Shown: positions 25,563 through 34,666 of the stretch, in pieces
Position numbering within the stretch: the first letter of the stretch is position 1
Layout: each line of letters begins with the position of its first letter
Assembly: GCF_016863315.1 (NCBI RefSeq)
Contig: NZ_BOOQ01000042.1
Location: 1 to 64,000, forward strand
Direction of reading: 5' to 3'
Length of the DNA stretch: 64,000 bases
Source: Planotetraspora silvatica
Lineage (GTDB): Bacteria > Actinomycetota > Actinomycetes > Streptosporangiales > Streptosporangiaceae
Notes under the pieces: model-generated
Seen by the model: only the letters and a program-made list of their open reading frames with translations
Told to the model about the DNA's origin: nothing
The model's database searches: none
Translations under genes and position numbers: made by a program

Positions 25563-26948
25563 TCAGTTCCGGCGAGGTTCCAGTTCGCACCAGTGGCTGT
25601 AGCAGTTGCCGAGCAGGCCGTCGCCCTCGCCGTTCTTCATCGCCCGCGCGGCACCGACGAGAGCGTCCCCGCGCAGATCGAGTTCGAGCCCGAGGTAGGG
25701 GCTGTTGACCAGCGCGTCCGCGGTGGGGAGCTGGAGCGGCACTCCGACGCGCAGGTCCCAGTAGTCGGAGGCGGTGACGATCTGCGCCTCGATCATCTCA
25801 CCGCCATCCACCCCGGCCTCGGCGCGCCCGTCCGCGTGGAGCCGCAGCGCGATGGAGACGTCGGCGGCGCCGGCGACCCGCACCCGCCCTTCCCAGGACC
25901 CGGCCGGCACGGCCACGGGCCGCTCGCGCTCGTCGCCGGGCGGAAGAAGGTCCGGCGTGAAGCCGTCGACGAGCTCGGTCAGCACGTGCTCGGCCACCGA
26001 CGTCCGCGCCTGCCCACCGCTCTGGTTGGTGAGCACGCACACCGACAACCGCAGATCCGGGACGACGGCCAGCAACGCGGCCACCCCGCCCATGCTCCCG
26101 CTGTGGCTGAGCACCGTGTGACGCCCGCCGCGCGACACGAACCAGCCGAGGCCGTACCCGAGCCGGTCGTCGATCGGCGCCGCCGCGCGCATCTCGGCGG
26201 CGGTTCCCGGACGGAGAACCCCTCGGCCGCCCGCCTGCGACAGGCCGAAAACGGCCAGGTCGGCCGCCGTCCCCCAGGCGAGGGACGCGCCCCGGTGGGT
26301 GCTGTCGTAGACGGGGTAGACCCGCCCGTCGGCGGTGTAGCGCAGCGCCTCCTGCGCCGGCCCGTGATAGGCGGGCCCGATGTGGCAGCTCGTCAACCCG
26401 AGCGGGCCGAAGACCTGCTCCCTGACGTAGTCGGCAGGATCTTGCCCGGTGACCGACTCCAGGACCATGTCGAGGATTCCGTAGCCGAGGTTGGAGTATT
26501 CGAAGCGGGAGCCCGGCTCCCGGTACAGCGTCCCGTACCGCTCCACGGTCCGCCGGGCCGCGGCCCTGGCCACGGGCGAGTCCGCGTAGAAGAAGTCGTG
26601 GTGGATCCCCAGCCCGCCGCGATGCTGGAGGAGCTCGCGCACGGTCGGCGTGCGGTGCATGCGGAAACGGGGCAGCCGACAGCCGGGCAGGTAGTCCTCG
26701 ACGGGCGCGTCCAGATCCAGCGACCCCGCGTCGGCCGCCACGCACACCGCGGTCGCGGTGACGGGCTTGGTCACCGACGCGACCAGGTAGGCGGTGTCCG
26801 TGGTGGCCCGGCGTCCCATGGCGACGTCGGCCAGGCCGAACGCCTCGGCGTGCACCACGGAGTCGCCCTGGGCGACGGCGACGGAGACCGAGGCGCACCC
26901 GCCCGCCGCCACGACCTCGGCACCGTGTTCGGCAAGCCCCTCGAGCAT
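25563..26948 (-). CDS. Serine hydrolase of the beta-lactamase/PBP4* (class C-like) family
   Basis: A 461-residue cytosolic-looking protein. The SxxK motif is Ser58-Val-Thr-Lys61 (VASVTKPVT), the YxN motif is Tyr151-Ser-Asn153 (FEYSNLGYG), and a later HSGSMGG supplies the third motif. A C-terminal domain of about 120 residues resembles lipocalin-like appendages of this family. No signal peptide is seen. The ATG at 26948 has GAGGAG upstream. Members are esterases, D-aminopeptidases or inactive penicillin-binding proteins, so the substrate is open. Confidence 0.85.
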   Translation of the reverse strand: MLEGLAEHGAEVVAAGGCASVSVAVAQGDSVVHAEAFGLADVAMGRRATTDTAYLVASVTKPVTATAVCVAADAGSLDLDAPVEDYLPGCRLPRFRMHRTPTVRELLQHRGGLGIHHDFFYADSPVARAAARRTVERYGTLYREPGSRFEYSNLGYGILDMVLESVTGQDPADYVREQVFGPLGLTSCHIGPAYHGPAQEALRYTADGRVYPVYDSTHRGASLAWGTAADLAVFGLSQAGGRGVLRPGTAAEMRAAAPIDDRLGYGLGWFVSRGGRHTVLSHSGSMGGVAALLAVVPDLRLSVCVLTNQSGGQARTSVAEHVLTELVDGFTPDLLPPGDERERPVAVPAGSWEGRVRVAGAADVSIALRLHADGRAEAGVDGGEMIEAQIVTASDYWDLRVGVPLQLPTADALVNSPYLGLELDLRGDALVGAARAMKNGEGDGLLGNCYSHWCELEPRRN

Positions 26949-27086
26949 GGTCGGCTCCTCTTCCACCGGGAGGGTCCGACTCTAATCCTCCCGAAAACGA
27001 CCGGCCAATCTCCCGGAACGACTGCCCGCTCCATCTCCGGAAACACTCCGGCCGGCCCCACGGACGCGGGGCCGGCCGGGCCGTAC

Positions 27087-27863
27087 TCAGATGGACTTCT
27101 GGTAGCTCCGGAAGGACAACGTCGACAGCCAGATCATCAACGCCGCCAGGCCCAGCAGCCAGCCGCCGTGGACGGCGACGGCCTGCCAGTCCGGGTCGGC
27201 GGCCAGCGCCCCGCGCGCGGTGTCCAGCGACCAGTTGAGCGGGTTGAACGCCGCCACGTTCTGGATCCAGGACGGCATGAGGCTCTTGGCCATGAACGCC
27301 GAGGACAGGAACGTGAGCGGCAGCAGGAGGAAGACGCTCAACCCGATGATGGTCTCCCTCTGGCGCACCAGCAGGCCCATCGTGCTCGACAGGGCGCTGA
27401 AGATCGCCCCGAGCAGGATCGACGCCACGGCCAGCACCACCACGCCGAGGACGCCTCCGGGATACGACGCGCCCGCGAGCCGTCCCAGGAGGATGATGAT
27501 CAGCGACTGGATCGCGGTGCTCACCGCCTGCTCGATGACCCCGGCGTTGAGGATGGCGCTGCGGCTCACCGGCGAGACGAGGAAACGGTTCAGCGTGCCG
27601 CGCTCGATCTCGTCGATGACACCCATGCCGGACCACATGTTCGACGACACCGCGCTCATCACGACGACGCCGGGCACCAGATAGTCGACGTAGGACGCGG
27701 CGCCGAAGCCCGGCAGCTCCGCGACCTTCCTGAACAGGCCCCCGAACAGGAAGAGCCAGATCGCGGGCTGCACCAGCGTCATGACCACGAGGCCGGGGTT
27801 GCGCAGCAACGCCTTGAGACGGCGGTGGGACATCCACCAGGTGTGCACGAAGAGTCCGCTCAT
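27087..27863 (-). CDS. ABC-2 type exporter permease (DrrB-like)
   Basis: 258 residues with six hydrophobic segments and the ABC-2 layout (NPGLVVMTLVQPAIWLFLFG near the start, then EIERGTLNRFLVSPVSR). It overlaps the ATP-binding subunit by 4 nt (ATGA), so both are translationally coupled. Together they form a drug- or lipid-exporting transporter of the daunorubicin-resistance type. Confidence 0.9.
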   Translation of the reverse strand: MSGLFVHTWWMSHRRLKALLRNPGLVVMTLVQPAIWLFLFGGLFRKVAELPGFGAASYVDYLVPGVVVMSAVSSNMWSGMGVIDEIERGTLNRFLVSPVSRSAILNAGVIEQAVSTAIQSLIIILLGRLAGASYPGGVLGVVVLAVASILLGAIFSALSSTMGLLVRQRETIIGLSVFLLLPLTFLSSAFMAKSLMPSWIQNVAAFNPLNWSLDTARGALAADPDWQAVAVHGGWLLGLAALMIWLSTLSFRSYQKSI

Positions 27864-28858
27864 CGGGCGCCTCCCGCTCCGGCCGTGACGGGTTCGTCGG
27901 TCTGGGCGAAACGGCGGCCCGCGTGACGCAGGTAGACGTCGTCCAGCGACGGCCTGGCCACCGTGACCGCCGCGACCGGCACTCCGGCCTGGTCGAGCGC
28001 CGCGAGGGCGATCGGCACGGCCGCCGCGCCGTCGTCGGCCCGGGCGCTGAGCCTCCGCCCGTCGAACACGATCTCCCGTATGCCGGAAAGTGCCGCGATG
28101 AGGGACCGCACCCGCTGTTCGTCCGGCGCCTCGCGCAACTCGAGATGTACGGCGTCGCCGCGCAACTCGGCCTTGAGCCCCTCGGGGGTGCCCTCCGCGA
28201 CGACCCTGCCGCCGTCGACGATGGCCAGCCGCCCGGCGAGACGGTCGGCCTCGTCCAGGTAGTGCGTGGTGAGCAGGATCGCCAGCGAGTCGTCACCGGC
28301 CAGGCGGGCGATCTCCTCCCACATGGCGGCCCGCGCCTCGGGGTCGAGCCCGGTGGTGGGCTCGTCGAGGAACAGGACGCGGGGCCGGTGGACCAGCCCG
28401 AGCGCCACGTCCAGCCTGCGCTGCATGCCGCCCGAGTACGTCCTGACCTGGCGGCCGGCGGCGTCGCCGAGGTCGAACCTGTCGAGCAGTTCCGCGACGC
28501 GGCGCTCCAGCTCGGCTCCGCGCATGCCGTACAGGTGTGCCTGTAACACCAGGTTGTCGCGCCCGCTCGCCATCGGGTCGGCGCCGGAGCGCTGCGACAC
28601 GACGCCGATGACCCGGCGCACCCGGTCGGGGTGGCTCAGGACTGCGTGCCCCGCGATGGTCGCGGTGCCGGAATCGGGCCGGACCAGAGTCGTAAGGATC
28701 TTGATGGTGGTCGACTTGCCGGCGCCGTTCGGGCCGAGCAGCCCGAACACCTCCCCCGGCCTGACCGTGATCGACAACCCGTCGAGCGCCTTCACGCCGC
28801 CGGGATAGGTCTTCACGAGGCTGTCGGCCTCGACGGCGTTCATCGCCGTGGTCTGCAT
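27860..28858 (-). CDS. ABC exporter ATP-binding subunit (DrrA-like)
   Basis: 332 residues. Walker A is GPNGAGKST (42-50), the signature is YSGGMQRR, and Walker B is VLFLDEPTTGLDP. The C-terminal extension of about 100 residues is typical for DrrA proteins and their membrane assembly. The ATG at 28858 has GGAGGA upstream. The PadR gene upstream on the same strand is separated by a hairpin; PadR proteins frequently control such exporters. Confidence 0.92.
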   Translation of the reverse strand: MQTTAMNAVEADSLVKTYPGGVKALDGLSITVRPGEVFGLLGPNGAGKSTTIKILTTLVRPDSGTATIAGHAVLSHPDRVRRVIGVVSQRSGADPMASGRDNLVLQAHLYGMRGAELERRVAELLDRFDLGDAAGRQVRTYSGGMQRRLDVALGLVHRPRVLFLDEPTTGLDPEARAAMWEEIARLAGDDSLAILLTTHYLDEADRLAGRLAIVDGGRVVAEGTPEGLKAELRGDAVHLELREAPDEQRVRSLIAALSGIREIVFDGRRLSARADDGAAAVPIALAALDQAGVPVAAVTVARPSLDDVYLRHAGRRFAQTDEPVTAGAGGAR

Positions 28859-28979
28859 GGATTCCTCCGGTTTCGGATCTTGATCGTCCGAACCGGCCCG
28901 TGGAATGAAGCCCAGCTATCCTTGCGGTTGCCACCTCGGGCTGGTTCCCTTCCGCGGGTTCGGTTCGAGGCTGAGGACG

Positions 28980-29009
28980 CCGGCGGGGGTGTTGCAGCAC
29001 CCTCGCCGG
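28980..29009 (-). terminator. Hairpin between padR-like gene and ABC operon
   Basis: CCGGCGGGGGTG and CACCCTCGCCGG pair over 12 bp with one mismatch and a 6-nt loop, just after the PadR stop at 29018. It would separate or attenuate transcription into the ABC genes. Confidence 0.55.
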
Positions 29010-29017
29010 GGTCCTTC

Positions 29018-29671
29018 TCAGGTCTGGTCCTTCGTACGGCTCCTTTCCGCGATGTCGAGCACCTCGGGGGGGATCACACCGGTCTCGTGGAACCGCCGCC
29101 AGAGGTCGAGGTCCGGCAGCGAACCCGACGTCAGCTCGTCGAGCAGTGAGCGGACCCAGGCCGCCTCCGCCTCGCGCATGGCCAGGTCGAACTCCTCCTC
29201 GATGAGGAACAGCCGGGACATCTCGCGGCCGTACCTCGCCAGCGCCTCCCGCTCTTCGGCGATCTCCGCCTCCAGCAGGCCGAGCCGTCGCCCGAGCAGG
29301 CTCGTCGCCTCGTCGGGCGACAGGACGGCCAGCACCGAGAGGCCGGCTTCGAACCGGAAGAACTCGCGCTCGGGCGTGGAGATCAGCTCACGCGCCCAGT
29401 CGACGAGTTCCTCGCGGCCGGCGTCGGTGATCCCGTAGACCGTCCGCTCGGGGCGGCCACCCTCCCGGACGCTCTCCGTCGCCTCCAGAAAGCCGTGCTT
29501 CTCCATGTTCCGCACGACGGTGTAGAGGGAGCCCCACTTGATGTTCATGTCGCGGTCCTTGCCCCGCTCGCGGAGCACCGTGGCCATCTCGTAGGGGTGC
29601 ATCGGCCGTTCCACGACCGCGGAGAGCACGGCGAGCGCCAGCAGGTTGCCGACCTTTCGTCGCTTGGCCAT
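29018..29671 (-). CDS. PadR-family transcriptional regulator
   Basis: 217 residues. The N-terminal winged helix (about 8-85) contains PMHPYEMATVLRERG, WGSLYTVVRNMEKHGFLE and the wing RTVYGITDAGREEL, all PadR hallmarks. The C-terminal half is a helical dimerisation domain. The ATG at 29671 has GGAGGG upstream; the longer frame to 30196 overlaps the divergent methyltransferase and is discarded. It lies upstream of the DrrAB-like exporter and next to an array of GAGTAT half-sites. Confidence 0.9.
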   Translation of the reverse strand: MAKRRKVGNLLALAVLSAVVERPMHPYEMATVLRERGKDRDMNIKWGSLYTVVRNMEKHGFLEATESVREGGRPERTVYGITDAGREELVDWARELISTPEREFFRFEAGLSVLAVLSPDEATSLLGRRLGLLEAEIAEEREALARYGREMSRLFLIEEEFDLAMREAEAAWVRSLLDELTSGSLPDLDLWRRFHETGVIPPEVLDIAERSRTKDQT

Positions 29672-29693
29672 GACCCTCCGATGCTCGCCACCG

Positions 29694-29742
29694 ATTACTC
29701 GTATGCGAGTATACGTCTGCGAGTATCCGTCGGCAATACTCC
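29694..29742. promoter_or_regulatory. GAGTAT half-site array, likely PadR operator
   Basis: TACTCG-TATG-CGAGTA at 29696-29711 is a perfect inverted repeat. TGCGAGTAT occurs twice (29704-29712 and 29718-29726), and ATACTC recurs at 29736-29741. The array sits between padR and the divergent methyltransferase, 24-70 nt before the PadR start. Confidence 0.6.
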
Positions 29743-29779
29743 GGAACACGGATCCGTACGGCGCGCGTAGCCTTCGGGT

Positions 29780-30568
29780 ATGGCCGCGGACCGCGAAAGG
29801 CTTCGCCGTACGTTCACTGAGGACGCTGAGCTCTATGACAGGGTCCGGCCCGGCTATCCCGCCGAGCTCTTCGATGAGGTCCCGCGAGGAAGCCGGGTGC
29901 TGGAGATCGGCTGCGGCACCGGGCAGGCGACCGTGCCGCTCGCCGAGCGCGGGTGCCGGATCGTCGCGATAGAGCTCGGCGAACAGATGGCCCGCCTCGC
30001 CCGCCGCAAGCTCGCCGGCTTCCCCGGCGTCGAGGTCGTCAACGCCGCCTTCGAGGACTGGCCGCTGCCGCCCGAGCCGTTCGACGTCGTCCTGGCGGCC
30101 ACCAGCTTCCACTGGATCGACCCGGCCGTGCGCGTCGCCAAGGCCGCGGACGCGCTGCGCCCCGGAGGCACCCTCGCCGTCATCTCCACGCACCACATCA
30201 AGGGCGGGACGGTCCCCTTCTTCGCGGACTCCCAGCGGTGCTACGAGAGGTTCGACCCGGACACGCCGCCAGGCGAGACGTTGCCGCCGGCCGTCGCGTT
30301 GCCGTCCGACAGCGCCGAGATCGACGGTTCAGGCCGGTTCGGCGTCTCGCGGTTCCGCCGGTTCGAATGGGAACAGGGCTACACCACGGCCGAGTACCTC
30401 GACGTGCTGTCCACCTACTCCGGCCACCGGGCGCTGCCCGCCGACGCCAGAGCCGGGTTGCTCGACTGCATCGCCGCCCTCATCGACGGCCGGTACGGCG
30501 GGCGGATCGTCAAGCGCTACCTCACCCTGCTGCGCCTGTCCGACACCCACCTCTCGAACGGACGCTGA
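29780..30568 (+). CDS. Class I SAM-dependent methyltransferase
   Basis: 262 residues. SAM-binding motif I is VLEIGCGTGQATVPLAERG (about 40-58), with an acidic motif II near IVAIELG and a later ALRPGGTLAVIS. This is the methyltransferase 11/25 type, acting on a small molecule. No ribosome site precedes the ATG; TAGCCT at 29768-29773 lies 6 nt before it, suggesting a leaderless transcript. The divergent PadR operator array lies just upstream. Confidence 0.85.
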   Translation: MAADRERLRRTFTEDAELYDRVRPGYPAELFDEVPRGSRVLEIGCGTGQATVPLAERGCRIVAIELGEQMARLARRKLAGFPGVEVVNAAFEDWPLPPEPFDVVLAATSFHWIDPAVRVAKAADALRPGGTLAVISTHHIKGGTVPFFADSQRCYERFDPDTPPGETLPPAVALPSDSAEIDGSGRFGVSRFRRFEWEQGYTTAEYLDVLSTYSGHRALPADARAGLLDCIAALIDGRYGGRIVKRYLTLLRLSDTHLSNGR

Positions 30569-30576
30569 CGCGCGGC

Positions 30577-30656
30577 AGGCCGCAGCCCACCGCGCGTCAG
30601 CGCGTGTTCCTGGTCGTCAGGCCGCAGCCCACCGCGCGTGTTCCCTGGTCGTCAGG
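30577..30656. repeat. Tandem duplication of about 40 bp
   Basis: The block CAGGCCGCAGCCCACCGCGC plus a following GTGTTCCTGGTC-like part occurs twice in succession and a third partial copy runs into the stop codon (30652) of the minus-strand membrane protein. Confidence 0.7.
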
Positions 30657-31386
30657 CCTGGGACCGTCGCCCGGGTGGCAGGTCGAACTCGTCGTCGCGC
30701 ATGCGCAGGAGGGCGACGCCTGCTCCGGCCATGCCCACAGCGCCGACCGCCAGGCCCGCGGCGCTGCCGATCTGACCGGGGATGAAGGGATGGGTGGGTC
30801 CGGCGATCATGAGCGCGATGCCCATCCAGGCGGGCGCGACGCGGCTGCGCCACAGCGCGGCGCCCAAGAGCGCCAGGCCGATGGTGAGCCCCAGGATCCA
30901 CAGGCCTGAGGCGGCGGACACGACCGGGTTCGCCCACAGGGCCTGGTCGAGCGCGGTCGCCGCGCCTCGGTCGAGCCCCTCTTCCAGAGTGACCAGTGCG
31001 ATGAGGTGGTCGTTGGGCATCAGCGCCGACGCGAGGAACCCCAGAAGCGACAGCAGGGCTCCGGCCGTCGCGAGCCGGGGAGCGCCGCGCCGGGCGACCC
31101 ACGCCACCGTGCACGTGGCCGGGATGAGCGTGATGGTGAACACGGCTCCCACCCACTGGAGCGCGCCCACCGTCCCCTGACCGCCGGCGACCATGTCCAG
31201 CGTGGCGGCGAAGTCGCCGTCGGCGGGACCCGGCATCAGCAGGTGGTAGAGGGCCTGGGCGAGCAGCGGCAACGGAGTGATCACCGCGAGCAGGATCCGC
31301 CAGAACGTGCGGACGTCACGCAGTGGCCTGCCGGTCGCCGGCGCCGCCGCGCGGCTCGCCGTCTCGGTACGGGACTCGTGTTCCAT
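30652..31386 (-). CDS. Hypothetical polytopic membrane protein
   Basis: 244 residues with about six hydrophobic segments (for example ILLAVITPLPLLAQALYHL and GLWILGLTIGLALLGAALW). It resembles uncharacterised actinomycete integral membrane proteins; no enzyme motif is visible. The ATG at 31386 has GGAGGATCC upstream. It is divergent from a two-component system, which may regulate it. Confidence 0.7.
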   Translation of the reverse strand: MEHESRTETASRAAAPATGRPLRDVRTFWRILLAVITPLPLLAQALYHLLMPGPADGDFAATLDMVAGGQGTVGALQWVGAVFTITLIPATCTVAWVARRGAPRLATAGALLSLLGFLASALMPNDHLIALVTLEEGLDRGAATALDQALWANPVVSAASGLWILGLTIGLALLGAALWRSRVAPAWMGIALMIAGPTHPFIPGQIGSAAGLAVGAVGMAGAGVALLRMRDDEFDLPPGRRSQA

Positions 31387-31534
31387 GGATCCTCCGATGA
31401 CTGTGATCGTGTTCTCTCGTCGAGAGTGGGCCGCCGGAGGTCCCGTCTTCGTGGGCGCGGCCCCCCATCCGTTCCCCGGCGCGCTCCGCGGGGATGGGAG
31501 TCCGCTCCTATGGCCCTGGGAGTCGCAGGACCCG

Positions 31535-33508
31535 ATGATGGGTCCCATGTCAGCCAGCCGGGCAGCGCCGATCACCACGTTCACGATCACGGTCACGGTG
31601 ATCGCGGCCGCGTGGGCGTCGTGGTTCGTCGGCGGTTACGACCTGCGCGACGCGGCCGACACGTACCTGCTGACGAACTCCGCGGTCGCCGTGACGTTCA
31701 CCGCGTTCGGAGCCCTCGTGCTGGCCCACCGGCCGCGGCATCGCATCGGGCGGCTGTTCGTCGCGTTCGGCGCGTTCTACGCGGCGAGCGTGGTCTGCCT
31801 GGGCCTGCAGTCGGGTCTGTTCCCCCTGACCCCGGGGTGGGAGCGCCTGATCGACGTGGTCGGCATCACCGTGTGGATCCCGGGCCCGGTGGTCTGCCTG
31901 CCGTTGATCCTGCAGCTGTTCCCCGACGGAACGGCGTTGTCGCCGCGGTGGCGGCCGCTGGCCGCCGCCACCCTGGCCCTGCTCGTGCTCACCCCCGCTC
32001 TGACGTTGCAGCCTGGAGCGATCGACAAAGAGCCCATCGCCGACCGCAGCCCCCTGCTGCCGGAAGCGGCCGGACGCGTCGTGGGGGCGATCGTCCCCGT
32101 GGCCGTCGTTCTCGTGGGACTCGTCTTGCTGGCCAGCGTCGTCGCGTTGTGGTTGCGGGTCCGGCGTTCGAGCGGAGAGCAACGGCTCCAGCTGATGTGG
32201 CCCCTCTGGGCGGTGGCCGTCTTCCTCGTCCTCAACGTCCAGCGCGTCGTGACCACGGACGGGCCGATCCTGTTCCTGCTGACCCTGCCGCTGATCCCGG
32301 CCGCCGCGACGATCGCGATCGTCCGTCACCGGCTCTACGACATCCGGCTGGTCGTCAACCGGTCCATCGTCTACGGCGTGCTCACCGTGGGCGTGATCGG
32401 CGCCTACCTGGGCATCGTCGCCGCTCTCGGCGCGCTGGCCCGTGAACGTCTGGACAGCCCATTGGTGGCGACAGGCGTCGTGGCGCTGGCGTTCGCTCCC
32501 GCCCGCGCCGCCGTGCAGTCCGCCGTGGACCGGCTCATGTACGGCAGGCGGCACGATCCGGCCGCGGCGGCCGCCAGCGTGGGCCTGCGGCTCGGCGCCG
32601 GCCTGGACGGTGTGCTCCGGGCGGTCTGTGAGGCGTTGCGCCTGCCGTACGCCGCGGTCAGCGCCGACGGCCGGCTCATCGCCACATTCGGTGCGGCACC
32701 GGACGTGCGGCACACCGTGCGACTGGAGGTGGCGGACGGCACGCCCGCCGACCTGCTGGTGGGGCTGCGCTCGGGCGAGTCCCGGCTGTCGGCTGCCGAC
32801 AGGCGTGCGCTCGAACTGCTCGCCGCGCCCGTCGGAGTGGCGCTCCAGGCGGTCCTCCTGTCGGAGCAACTGCGCGAGTCGCGTGCCCGCATCGTCGCCG
32901 CCAGGGAGGAGGAACGCCGGCGGCTGCGCCGTGACCTGCACGACGGTCTCGGCAGCGCGCTGACCGCCGTCACCCTCAAGGCGGACGCGGCGCACAACCT
33001 CCAGGCAGTCGATCCGGCCCGCTCCGGGAAGCTGCTGCTCGACCTGCGCGCCGACCTGACCGGCGCCATCGCCGACATCCGCCGTCTCGTCTACGACCTG
33101 CGGCCGCCCGACCTGGACGAGCTCGGGCTGCTCGGGGCCCTGCGCCAGCACGCGGAGCAGTCCTGGCGCAGGGACGACGGCCGCTTCGTCGTCACCGTCG
33201 ACTCCCCCGCCGACCTTCCCTCGCTGCCCGCGGCCGTGGAGGTCGCGGCCTACCGCATCGCCATGGAGGCGGTCACCAACGCCCTGCGCCATGGCAGCGC
33301 CGGCTCGTGCGTCATCTCGCTGCGGGCCGACCACTCCCTGCATCTGGAGGTGCGCGACGACGGCGGCAACGGCGTCGCCGCGTGGCAGCATGGAGTCGGC
33401 CTCCGGTCCATGCACGAACGCGCCGCCGAACTCGGAGGCGTCCTCAGCGCGGGACCCACCGACCGTGGTGGCCGCGTCCACGCCCTTCTGCCGCTGGAGC
33501 CGAATTGA
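31535..33508 (+). CDS. Membrane sensor histidine kinase (NarL/DesK type, HisKA_3)
   Basis: About 657 residues. The N-terminal half has six to eight hydrophobic segments. A GAF-like region (about 345-440) follows, then HisKA_3 with the phospho-acceptor His in RRDLHDGLGSALTAV and a HATPase_c domain (EAVTNALRHG, GVGLRSMHERA). Start codons at 31535, 31538 and 31547 are possible; AGGA at 31527 favours the first two. Its stop overlaps the TTG of the response regulator, so both are coupled. The signal is unknown. Confidence 0.85.
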   Translation: MMGPMSASRAAPITTFTITVTVIAAAWASWFVGGYDLRDAADTYLLTNSAVAVTFTAFGALVLAHRPRHRIGRLFVAFGAFYAASVVCLGLQSGLFPLTPGWERLIDVVGITVWIPGPVVCLPLILQLFPDGTALSPRWRPLAAATLALLVLTPALTLQPGAIDKEPIADRSPLLPEAAGRVVGAIVPVAVVLVGLVLLASVVALWLRVRRSSGEQRLQLMWPLWAVAVFLVLNVQRVVTTDGPILFLLTLPLIPAAATIAIVRHRLYDIRLVVNRSIVYGVLTVGVIGAYLGIVAALGALARERLDSPLVATGVVALAFAPARAAVQSAVDRLMYGRRHDPAAAAASVGLRLGAGLDGVLRAVCEALRLPYAAVSADGRLIATFGAAPDVRHTVRLEVADGTPADLLVGLRSGESRLSAADRRALELLAAPVGVALQAVLLSEQLRESRARIVAAREEERRRLRRDLHDGLGSALTAVTLKADAAHNLQAVDPARSGKLLLDLRADLTGAIADIRRLVYDLRPPDLDELGLLGALRQHAEQSWRRDDGRFVVTVDSPADLPSLPAAVEVAAYRIAMEAVTNALRHGSAGSCVISLRADHSLHLEVRDDGGNGVAAWQHGVGLRSMHERAAELGGVLSAGPTDRGGRVHALLPLEPN

Positions 33509-34173
33509 GCACCGAGGCCGCCATCCGCGTGGTCGTCGTCGACGACCATCCGATGATGCGCGAGGGCATGCGCGCCCTCGTCGCCTCCCTGACCGACATC
33601 GAGATCGTCGGCGAGGCGGGAGACGGCGAGGCCGCCTGCCGTGAGGCGCAGCTCACCCACCCCGACGTCGTCGTGATGGACCTGCACATGCCCGGGGTCA
33701 ACGGCGTGGAGGCGACCCGGTCGATCCTGCGCGTCGCGCCCGCCACCCGTGTGCTCGTCCTGACCATGTTCGAAGACGACGAGTCGGTCTTCGCCGCGAT
33801 GCGCGCGGGCGCCTCCGGCTATCTCGTCAAGGGGGCCCAGCAGGACGAGATCGTCGCGGCCGTTCGCTCCGTCGCCGCCGGTCAGGCCGTCTTCGGGCCG
33901 ACGGTGGCCCGCCGGATCATCGACTTCTTCGCCGGCGGCGGCGGCCGGAACGCGTCGCCCGCGGAGCCGTTCCCCGAGCTGACCGGCAGGGAACGCGAGG
34001 TCCTCGACCTCATCGCCGCCGGACACGCCAACGCGGTGATCGCCCGGCGCCTCGTCATCAGCCCCAAGACCGTCAGCAACCACATCTCCGCGATCTTCGC
34101 CAAACTCCAGGTCGCCGACCGCGCCGAGGCGATCGTGCGCGCCCGCCAGGCCGGGCTCGGCCACAAGTCCTGA
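33505..34173 (+). CDS. NarL/FixJ-type response regulator
   Basis: 222 residues from a TTG that overlaps the kinase stop (TTGA). Receiver domain (about 7-120) with the acidic pair VVVDDHP, phospho-acceptor Asp in VVMDLHMPGVNG and conserved Lys in GYLVKGA. The C-terminal LuxR HTH is ELTGREREVLDLIAAG, ending in VSNHISAIFAKLQV. It forms a two-component system with the kinase just upstream. Confidence 0.9.
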   Translation: MSTEAAIRVVVVDDHPMMREGMRALVASLTDIEIVGEAGDGEAACREAQLTHPDVVVMDLHMPGVNGVEATRSILRVAPATRVLVLTMFEDDESVFAAMRAGASGYLVKGAQQDEIVAAVRSVAAGQAVFGPTVARRIIDFFAGGGGRNASPAEPFPELTGREREVLDLIAAGHANAVIARRLVISPKTVSNHISAIFAKLQVADRAEAIVRARQAGLGHKS

Positions 34174-34270
34174 CCGGCCGGGTGGATCCCGCGGACGACG
34201 GCCGGCTCGTCCATCGCCGACCCCGGCGCCCGGCCACTACGATGGCCGAAACGGGACGAAAGGGTACGGC

Positions 34271-34666
34271 GTGAATCTGGTCGAGCGCGGCACGGAGTTC
34301 GCCGGGTTCTGGCGGGAGCGGCACCTGTGCACGCTCACCACTGTCCGGCCCGACGGCACGCCCCACGTGGTGCCGGTCGGCGTGACCCTCGACCTCGACT
34401 CGGCGACGGCCCGGGTGATCACGTCGGGCGCCTCGCACAAGGCCCGCCGCGTCGCCGCCGCGGGCCCCGAGGGCACACCGGTCGCGGTCTGTCAGGTCGA
34501 CGGGCGCCGCTGGTCGACGCTCGAAGGCACGGCGGTCCTGCGGACCGAGCCCGAGCAGATCGCCGACGCCGAGCGCCGGTACTCCGAACGGTACAAGCAG
34601 CCGCGTCCCAACCCGGCCCGCGTGGTGCTGGAGATCCGGGTGACCCGTGTGCTGGGAAACGTGTGA
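34271..34666 (+). CDS. PPOX-class F420-dependent oxidoreductase
   Basis: 131 residues with the split-barrel fold of pyridoxamine-5'-phosphate-oxidase-like, F420-binding proteins: HLCTLTTVRPDGTPHVVPVG near the start, then ITSGASHKARRV. GTG start with GAAAGG upstream; TACGAT at about 34239 may be the -10. It overlaps cobL by 4 nt (GTGA), so it is the first gene of the cobL-cobM operon, although no role in cobalamin synthesis is known for it. Confidence 0.85.
   Translation: MNLVERGTEFAGFWRERHLCTLTTVRPDGTPHVVPVGVTLDLDSATARVITSGASHKARRVAAAGPEGTPVAVCQVDGRRWSTLEGTAVLRTEPEQIADAERRYSERYKQPRPNPARVVLEIRVTRVLGNV

Noticed and set aside
25452-27926. Open frame of 824 codons on the plus strand
   Set aside because: Crosses the 20-bp repeats, the whole serine hydrolase and most of the ABC permease on the opposite strand; no domain.
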